A stretch of DNA of 11,594 nucleotides from an uncultured Clostridia bacterium (GTDB lineage Bacteria; Bacillota; Clostridia; TANB77; CAG-508). The stretch is from positions 1 to 11,594 of the forward strand of contig CATLGL010000042.1 in NCBI GenBank assembly GCA_949935895.1. The letters run 5' to 3'. The notes under the pieces were generated by a model, which searched no databases, had not been told where the DNA came from, and was given only the letters and a program-made list of their open reading frames with translations. How positions within the stretch are numbered: the stretch's first letter is position 1; each line of letters begins with the position of its first letter. Positions 6,992 to 11,594 of this stretch are shown here, in pieces. A program made the position numbers and the translations under genes.

Positions 6992-7035
6992 ATTATTGTT
7001 ACTTTGCACATTTAGTAACGTATAGTAACGATAAT
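6992..7035 (+). repeat. AGTAAC repeats: candidate operator or iteron cluster
   Basis: ATTATTGTTACT (6992-7003) is an inverted copy of AGTAACGATAAT (7024-7035), 11 of 12 matching. An extra direct AGTAAC (7014-7019) lies exactly 10 bases before the one at 7024. The set covers a possible promoter, TTGTTA (6997-7002), 18 bases, TATAGT (7021-7026). It may control the following gene or, lying just after the primase-helicase gene, be an origin bound by a replication protein. Confidence 0.5.
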
Positions 7036-7069
7036 AACAATAAATTAAAAATAGGAGGAGTAAAAAACG

Positions 7070-7585
7070 ATGATTACAGATACAATAGATAGAAAAGAAA
7101 TAACTTTTAAAAGTTTAGAAGGAGCAAATCTAATTTGCGATTTTGAATGGCAAAAACCTACTTGGGAAAAAGTACTAGTTGAGGAAGAAGGAAAAGAAGT
7201 CATAAAAAGGAGGAAAGTGCCACATACAGAAAAAAATGCAAAAATAAAAATGGATACAAGTAATAAAGAACTCGTAGAGAAAGCTAATATGTTAGTTGAT
7301 GGAGATATAGTTAATATGTATATTTATATTCCAAAAAACGCAAATTATCGTGATACAGATAAATGGCTAGTAGTAGACCTTTCTGATGAAATAGATTTAT
7401 TAGAAATAAGTAATCAAAATTGTTTAATAAAATGTGATGTTCCAGAGAAGGAAGCTATCATAGAACCAAAAAGAAAAGCTACTAAAAAAACAAACAGAGC
7501 ATCAAAGAAAGATAAAAGAATAGCAGAACTGGAAGAAGAAATTGCTATGTTAAAATTACAACTAAAAAAATTTCAACAAAAATAA
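7070..7585 (+). CDS. Unknown 171-aa protein with C-terminal coiled coil
   Basis: ATG 7070 is preceded by a strong AGGAGGAG (7052-7059). The first about 120 residues alternate strands and turns (ITFKSLEGANLICDFEW, VNMYIYIPKNANY, KWLVVDLSDEIDLLEI). A lysine-rich linker (about 132-150) and a short heptad-like helix (IAELEEEIAMLKLQLKKF) follow. No family is recognised. The layout of a beta-rich domain, basic linker and coiled coil would fit a DNA-binding or replication accessory protein, which is inference. It lies between the primase and the excisionase-like gene, downstream of the AGTAAC repeats. Confidence 0.75.
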   Translation: MITDTIDRKEITFKSLEGANLICDFEWQKPTWEKVLVEEEGKEVIKRRKVPHTEKNAKIKMDTSNKELVEKANMLVDGDIVNMYIYIPKNANYRDTDKWLVVDLSDEIDLLEISNQNCLIKCDVPEKEAIIEPKRKATKKTNRASKKDKRIAELEEEIAMLKLQLKKFQQK

Positions 7586-7650
7586 AATATTTTAAAATAA
7601 ATTTAATAGAAAACAAAATAAGACCTACAATATAAGAATACTCCTTGTCC

Positions 7651-7677
7651 CCTTATTTTCCGTTTTCGGAAAGAAGG
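7651..7677 (+). promoter_or_regulatory. Hairpin that sequesters the excisionase ribosome binding site
   Basis: TTTCCG (7657-7662) pairs with CGGAAA (7667-7672) over loop TTTT, and CCTT (7651-7654) pairs with AAGG (7674-7677). That AAGG is the core of the GAAGGA Shine-Dalgarno before ATG 7683, so folding would hide it. Confidence 0.45.
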
Positions 7678-7682
7678 AAAAG

Positions 7683-7885
7683 ATGAAGGAAAAAGAACAA
7701 AAACCAATATTATTAAAAGTTAAAGATGCTATGGAATATACAGGGCTACGGACGTAACCGACTATTATCTATGGCAAAGGAAATAAAACGGATTTCCAGC
7801 AATAGTCTTCCCCGGAGAAACATTGTTTATAAGAGATGAATTGACTATATGGTTTTCAAAAAATAGAGGACAATTTAAGAATTAG
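7683..7885 (+). CDS. Excisionase-like small HTH protein, decoded through two CGGA +1 shifts
   Basis: ATG 7683 with GAAGGA at 7673-7678. The frame reads 22 residues ending EYTGL, meets CGG at 7749 and would stop at TAA 7755. Skipping the C gives GRNRLLSMAKEIK. A second CGG at 7789 again requires skipping C and gives GFPAIVFPGE, then LFIRDELTIWFSKNRGQFKN to TAG 7883. The assembled 66-residue protein has the winged-helix layout of small Xis/HTH_17 proteins: KVKDAMEYTGLGRNRL as helix-turn-helix, a short wing, then RDELTIWF. The glycine in the LGRN turn is provided exactly by the GGA. Position directly before an integrase gene supports the excisionase role. It could be an ordinary pseudogene, but both breaks share one motif. 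Confidence 0.75.
7749..7752 (+). other. CGGA recoding site 2 (excisionase-like gene)
   Basis: GGG CTA, C-GGA CGT AAC. In the zero frame CGG ACG is followed at once by TAA. Skipping C yields TGL-GRNRL, in which glycine fits the HTH turn. Confidence 0.8.
7789..7792 (+). other. CGGA recoding site 3 (excisionase-like gene)
   Basis: ATA AAA, C-GGA TTT CCA, 40 bases after site 2. Skipping C joins AKEIK to GFPAIVFPG in the expected wing region. Confidence 0.8.
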
Positions 7886-7888
7886 CTG

Positions 7889-7917
7889 TTGACAAGAAAA
7901 ATATAAAAACATAAGCT
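7889..7917 (+). promoter_or_regulatory. Promoter of the second integrase
   Basis: TTGACA (7889-7894), 17 bases, TAAGCT (7912-7917), starting three bases after the excisionase stop. The hexamers and spacing are identical to those before the first recombinase (2635-2663). The -10 overlaps the first AGCTATATAGCT palindrome. Confidence 0.6.
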
Positions 7918-7955
7918 ATATAGCTAAATGCTACCAATAGTCAGCTATATAGCTT
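7913..7955 (+). repeat. Two AGCTATATAGCT palindromes, operator and/or hairpin
   Basis: The 12-base perfect palindrome occurs at 7914-7925 and 7943-7954, 29 bases apart. The two copies can also pair with each other (7913-7925 with 7943-7955), making a 13-pair stem in the leader before the integrase. The first copy covers the -10 box. Regulator binding or leader folding would limit integrase synthesis. Confidence 0.6.
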
Positions 7956-7982
7956 GTTTCAATAAAGAAGGGAAAGATTAAA

Positions 7983-9453
7983 TTGAAAAAAGTTAAAGAA
8001 AGAACACCAAGATATGAAATATCTATAAAAGAACGTGAAGATGGATATGTTGCTAGAATATCTTTTAAATTAGGAAATGAAAAAAATCCAAGAGTTGAAA
8101 GTTTTGGAACAACAACAGATTTATCAGTTTTAAACTTATTATATAAACTTGATGAAAAATTGGAAGATAGTTTCCAAAAAGGTTTAATTGAAGATAAAAT
8201 TAGTAACATAGTAATACAAAAATTATATAAAAGTATAAATGTTCTAGGAATTAGAGCAGATGAAATAACGGAATGCTTAAATAATATTTCAAATAGAATT
8301 GTTTTTATAAATTCTAAAATAACTGGAACAGGTGGAATAATACCATTTTATAATATATCAAATATACAAACAAATACACTTATGCAAGAAAGTACAGAGA
8401 AAGATAATAAAATTAGTGAAACTAAAATGATATTATTTGAAGCATTTGCAAAAGAGTGGTTTAAATATAAGTTATCCTTGTGTAAAGAAACACCTGATAA
8501 TCCTAGACCACTTACCCAAAAGACTGTTGATGGATACCATAGACCGTTATTTAAACAAATAATTCCATATATGAAAAAGAAGAAAATTGTATATTTACAA
8601 CAAATTACTAAAGAATTAATTGAAGATTTATTAAAACAGCTAAATGGATATGATAATAAAAGAATAGTGTATATAGTTTTTTCAATGTTATATCAATATG
8701 CTATTAAGAATAAAGACTACAAAGAAGAAAATATTATACTAAAAATAGATAAGCCTAAAAAGCCACCTAAAAGAGGGAAAAAGAAAAAAGTAATAGTAAA
8801 AAGAGCAAATGAAGAAAAATGGTTAGATTTATTAGAGGAAGAAAATACAGATATTAGTTTAATACTAGCTGGTATACTATTGGAAGGGACAAGACCTGAG
8901 GAAATGACATCAATTTCTTGGGAAGATATAGACTTTGATAATGATACAATAAGATTAAAAGACGCATATAAGAGTTTTGCAGTATATGATGATGACTGTA
9001 ATATAATTGGAACTGAAAAAAGGTTAGATAAACTTAAAACTGATAGTAGTTATAGAACAATAACTTTACACCCAAGATTTAAAAAAATGTTATTAAAGCA
9101 TAGAGAGGAACAAAAAGAAAGGTTTAAAAACTCTATAAAAATGAAAAAGAAAAAGAGATATTACAATGAGAAGGAATTTGTTTTCTTATCAAGAACATTT
9201 AGACCATATTTATCTACTTCATTAGCAAAACCTTTAAGAGAGTTTAGAAAAAAACATAATTTACGGAGATGTAGTTCCGTATGCATTAAGAACATCATTT
9301 GCAACTAATAGTGCTGAAAGAGGTGTGTCTCGTTTAGCATTAAAAACTACTCTTGGGCATTCCTCTTACGCTACTACCGACTCACATTACCTGCAACCAG
9401 ATGAGGAATATTTAAAAGAAGAATTTAATAATAAAGTATATGCAAATACTTGA
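7983..9453 (+). CDS. Phage/ICE-type tyrosine integrase, decoded through a CGGA +1 shift at 9264
   Basis: TTG start at 7983 with GAAGGGA about nine bases upstream. Residues about 1-60 are a probable arm-binding domain (RYEISIKEREDGYVARISF), about 145-265 a core-binding domain and about 275-489 the catalytic domain with R304 (GTRPEEM) and a lysine in LKTDSSYRT. The zero frame ends at 441 aa in a non-homologous tail with no catalytic H, R or Y. Skipping the C of CGG at 9264 gives 489 aa and restores Y433-x-x-R436 (YALRTSFAT), H459 (LGHSSYATT) and nucleophile Y469 (SHYLQP). A tyrosine stands where HxxR integrases have His. The gene lies beside the tRNA-Lys attachment remnant and catalyses element integration. 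Without the shift it would be inactive. Confidence 0.9.
9264..9267 (+). other. CGGA recoding site 4 (integrase)
   Basis: AAT TTA, C-GGA GAT GTA GTT CCG. Zero-frame reading stops 14 codons later; the +1 frame carries 62 residues with the R-H-Y part of the active site. Confidence 0.9.
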
Positions 9454-9495
9454 ATAATAAAAATGTCTGTAAATCATACAGGCATTTTTATTATT
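9453..9495 (+). terminator. Terminator of the integrase gene, symmetrical
   Basis: AATAATAAAAATGTCTGT (9453-9470) pairs with 9478-9495 over a 7-base loop, 18 positions with one G-U pair. The stem starts at the last base of the +1-frame stop codon TGA (9451-9453), which supports that stop as the true gene end. A-rich and T-rich flanks allow termination in both directions. Confidence 0.8.
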
Positions 9496-9502
9496 AATAT
9501 TA

Positions 9503-9522
9503 CTCCCCAATTCTCCCCAATT
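9503..9522 (+). repeat. Tandem CTCCCCAATT, two copies
   Basis: Two exact adjacent 10-base copies (9503-9512, 9513-9522) between the integrase terminator and the tRNA remnant. Short repeats in this position are typical arm-type integrase binding sites. Confidence 0.55.
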
Positions 9523-9530
9523 TATGTGAT

Positions 9531-9570
9531 TATTTTAAATTATTTTAAACTGTTTTAAATCGTTTTAAAC
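9531..9570 (+). repeat. Four phased 10-bp TTTTAAA repeats
   Basis: TATTTTAAAT, TATTTTAAAC, TGTTTTAAAT and CGTTTTAAAC follow one another without gaps, so TTTTAAA recurs once per helical turn. They may be integrase/excisionase arm sites or an intrinsically bent segment at the element end. Confidence 0.6.
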
Positions 9571-9662
9571 TTTGATAGAAATTCTTGAAATTATTGATAT
9601 GAGTGTAAAAGCATTGATACTACTATAAAAAGTAGGTACTCCAGACCTTATGATTTTCTTGC

Positions 9663-9708
9663 ACTCTTAATCAGAAGGTCCGGGGTTCGACCCCCCGATT
9701 GCCCACCA
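9663..9708 (+). tRNA. 3' half of tRNA-Lys(CTT): element attachment site (att)
   Basis: Reading from the anticodon loop: CTCTTAA (9664-9670, anticodon CTT), 3' anticodon stem TCAGA, variable AGGTC, perfect T arm CGGGG-TTCGACC-CCCCG (9681-9697), acceptor strand ATTGCCC, discriminator A and CCA (9706-9708). No matching 5' half precedes it: the bases before the loop are TTGCA rather than TCTGA, and no GGGCAAT is found about 76 bases upstream. It is a duplicated 3' end left by integration into a tRNA-Lys gene. The intact tRNA and the other att copy would be outside the window. Confidence 0.85.
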
Positions 9709-9710
9709 GA

Positions 9711-9750
9711 AAGAATCTATTTAATGTATGGAGAAGATAGATTCTTTTTT
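9711..9750 (+). terminator. Terminator behind the tRNA end
   Basis: Perfect 10-base arms AAGAATCTAT (9711-9720) and ATAGATTCTT (9737-9746), followed by T to 9750. This is the original terminator of the tRNA-Lys transcript, now separated from the gene's 5' half. Confidence 0.75.
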
Positions 9751-9758
9751 ATTTATAT

Positions 9759-9805
9759 AAAAAGACAAATAAATCGTTTCTTATTAGTTAAGAACCGATT
9801 TATTT
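9759..9805 (-). terminator. Likely minus-strand terminator, possibly of the asnS transcript
   Basis: Arms 9767-9776 and 9796-9805 are perfect 10-base complements and extend inward by TTCTTA/TAAGAA after one mismatch. On the minus strand the hairpin is followed by GTC and a T run. It lies about 200 bases past the asnS stop; the space between holds only a small AGAATCA/TGATTCT dyad (9847-9866) and no recognisable gene. Confidence 0.55.
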
Positions 9806-10001
9806 CTAAATTTTAAAATATGAATGATAAGAATATTTAATGATTTAGAATCAAAGTATTGATTCTTTTCTCGATATCTATTTTAAAAAAGCCATATAAA
9901 TACATCAATTTTTGAGTAATTTGTAATAGGTATCCGACATATTACATAATCTCAATCTTAATGCTTGTACTAGAATATTTTCTTTTTTATAAAAAGCTTT
10001 T

Positions 10002-11400
10002 CTAAAATTCACAATTGTTTGGAGTTCTAGGGAAAGGTAATACATCACGAATATTTTGCATACCAGTCAAATACATCATCATTCTTTCAAAGCCAAGTCC
10101 AAAGCCACTATGAATACAACTGCCATATCTTCTTAAATCCATGTACCACCAATAATCTTTTTCATTTAAGTGAAGTTCATGTAAACGTTTTTCTAATTTT
10201 TCAAAATCATCTTCTCTTTGACTTCCACCAATAATTTCTCCAATACCAGGAGCTAAGAGGTCACAAGCAGCAACGGTTTTTTCATCTGGATTTAATTTCA
10301 TATAAAAAGCTTTAATTTCTTTTGGATAATCTGTTACAAAAACGGGTTTTCCGAATAATTTTTCACTTAAATAGCGTTCATGTTCTGTTTGAAGATCTGT
10401 TCCGAAAATGAACAGGAAATTCAAATTTGTCATTAACTTTCTCAAGTTCTTTTACTGCATCAGTATAAGACATTCTAGCAAAATCAGAATTTACTACATT
10501 ATCTAACTTATTGAATAAGTTTGTATCAATAAATTGATTAAAAAATTCCATTTCCTCAGGGGCATTGTCACGGACATAAGAAATGATGTATTTAATCATA
10601 TCTTCTGCTAAATCCATATCATCATTTAAATCTGCAAAACATATTTCGGGTTCTATCATCCAAAATTCAGCAGCATGTTTTACGGTATTGGAATTTTCTG
10701 CTCGAAAAGTAGGACCAAAAGTATAGACGTTTCGAAAAGCATGAGCAAAAGTTTCAACATCCAATTGACCACTAACCGTAAGGTGAGAAGGTTTTCCAAA
10801 AAAGTCTTGTGAGAAATCTATATCACCATCAGAAGTAGTAAAGGGATGCTTCATATCCATAGAAGTTACTTGAAACATTTCTCCAGCCCCTTCACAATCA
10901 CTACTAGTAATAATTGGAGTGTGAACATATACAAAACCTCTTTCTTGAAAGAATTTGTGGATAGCAAAAGAAAGCACACTACGAACACGAAATACAGCAT
11001 TAAACGTATTGGTTCGTGGACGCAGATGGCTAATTGTTCGTAAATATTCAAAAGAATGTCTCTTCTTTTGAAGGGGATAATCTAAATCTGCTTGATTAAT
11101 AATTTGAATATTACTAGATTTAATTTCAAAAGCTTGTTTAGCATTCTCGGTTTTTATAAGAGTTCCTTTAACAATAATAGAAGAACTAATAGAAAGTTTT
11201 TTTACTTGTTCAAAATTTAATAAAGTAGAGTCAAATACTACTTGAACATTTTTAAAAAAGCTTCCATCATTTATCTCTATAAAACCAAAGCTTTTAGAAT
11301 CTCGAATGGTTTTGACCCATCCAGAAATGCAAACTTCTTTTCCTTCGTACAAACTAGTATTTCGAAATAAATCCTTTATTAAAACATATTGATTGTTCAT
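10002..11400 (-). CDS. asnS: Asparaginyl-tRNA synthetase, decoded through a CGGA +1 shift
   Basis: ATG at 11400-11398 with GGGAGAT (11411-11417) upstream. Residues about 17-100 form the OB-fold anticodon-binding domain. The class II core follows, with motif 2 region FRAENSNT. In the zero frame the protein ends after 342 residues. At codon 333 (CGG, 10404-10402) skipping the C continues as GTDLQTEHERYLSEKLF to a stop at 10004-10002, giving 465 aa. By memory E. coli AsnRS is about 466 aa and has WGVDLSSEHERYL at this place, glycine included. Motif 3 (GFGLGFER, residues 432-439) lies after the shift. The enzyme charges tRNA-Asn in the cytoplasm and is normally essential, so decoding of the shift would be required unless another copy exists. 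Confidence 0.92.
10401..10404 (-). other. CGGA recoding site 5 (asnS)
   Basis: On the minus strand: GTT CAT TTT, C-GGA ACA GAT CTT. The zero frame stops 10 codons later; the +1 frame gives 133 residues closely matching the AsnRS C-terminus. Confidence 0.92.
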
Positions 11401-11452
11401 TATTTTTTACATCTCCCATCTATCAATTTAGTATAACCTAAAAGATAAAACA

Positions 11453-11481
11453 ATTATACATTAAAATAGTTTAAAATACAA
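11453..11481 (-). promoter_or_regulatory. Probable asnS promoter
   Basis: On the minus strand TTGTAT (11481-11476), 17 bases, perfect TATAAT (11458-11453), giving a leader of about 45 bases. No T-box leader or long hairpin is seen in the 194 bases upstream of asnS. Confidence 0.45.
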
Positions 11482-11594
11482 TGCACAAAACAAAATAAGA
11501 TAGAAAATAAAAATTAGAATATAGAATTGTGTTATGGGATAAAATAAGCATCAGATTTGGTAAAATAAATTTATTGTTTTACAAAGAAATAAAG

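Noticed and set aside
9635..9708. Complete tRNA-Lys gene
   Set aside because: The 5' acceptor strand, D arm and 5' anticodon stem are absent.
6887..10404. Ordinary pseudogenisation or sequencing errors as explanation of the five frame breaks
   Set aside because: All five breaks have the same motif and the same sign, no gene has other damage, and one lies in asnS. A systematic read artefact inserting C before GGA cannot be fully excluded, but hundreds of GGA sites in the window are unaffected.
10002..10445. Separate 147-residue minus-strand gene beginning at 10445
   Set aside because: It is the C-terminal part of asnS read in another frame; its first about 15 residues are meaningless before GTDLQTEHERY.
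1..11594. UGA-as-tryptophan genetic code
   Set aside because: TGA ends the restored integrase exactly at its terminator hairpin, and tryptophan is written TGG throughout.

Overview
The window is AT-rich DNA with strong AGGAGG-type ribosome binding sites, ATG and TTG starts, and TGA, TAA and TAG all used as stops. It looks like a low-GC Bacillota (Firmicutes) chromosome carrying an integrated mobile element. No genus can be named from the sequence alone.

Layout. (1) Positions 1-2440 hold the tail of an unknown gene and then a four-gene operon: zeta-toxin-like kinase, nucleoside 2-deoxyribosyltransferase-like protein, cupin, NUDIX hydrolase. Near-identical terminator hairpins lie on both sides of the operon. 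(2) 2635-3700 hold a complete short tyrosine recombinase with an inverted repeat just after its stop. (3) 3733-4183 have no sizeable gene. They hold a perfect consensus promoter driving a short, highly structured terminated RNA, then a promoter with a palindromic operator. (4) 4184-9453 are the replication and integration module: unknown protein, primase-helicase, unknown coiled-coil protein, excisionase-like protein and a long tyrosine integrase. (5) 9503-9708 are the element end, with phased short repeats and the 3' half of tRNA-Lys(CTT), the likely attachment site. (6) 9709-11594 are probably host chromosome with asnS on the minus strand.

The most striking observation is a recurrent reading-frame anomaly. 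Four genes (primase-helicase, excisionase, integrase and the housekeeping asnS) are each broken by +1 shifts, five in total. Every shift occurs at the same tetranucleotide, C-GGA, with CGG in the zero frame. Skipping the C (or reading CGGA as one codon, most simply as Gly) restores full-length proteins. AsnRS becomes 465 aa with class II motif 3, and the integrase regains its HxxR-like, H and Y catalytic positions. By my hand scan, no in-frame CGG in the window is read as an ordinary arginine codon. This suggests that CGG is unassigned in this organism and that CGGA is recoded by +1 frameshifting or four-base decoding. The trait spans a mobile element and an essential host gene.

How the parts fit: the integrase, excisionase and primase-helicase would insert, excise and replicate the element at tRNA-Lys, and their full-length synthesis would depend on the host's CGGA decoding. 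The NUDIX/kinase operon looks like nucleotide-related cargo. No relaxase, conjugation or capsid genes are visible, so the class of element stays open.
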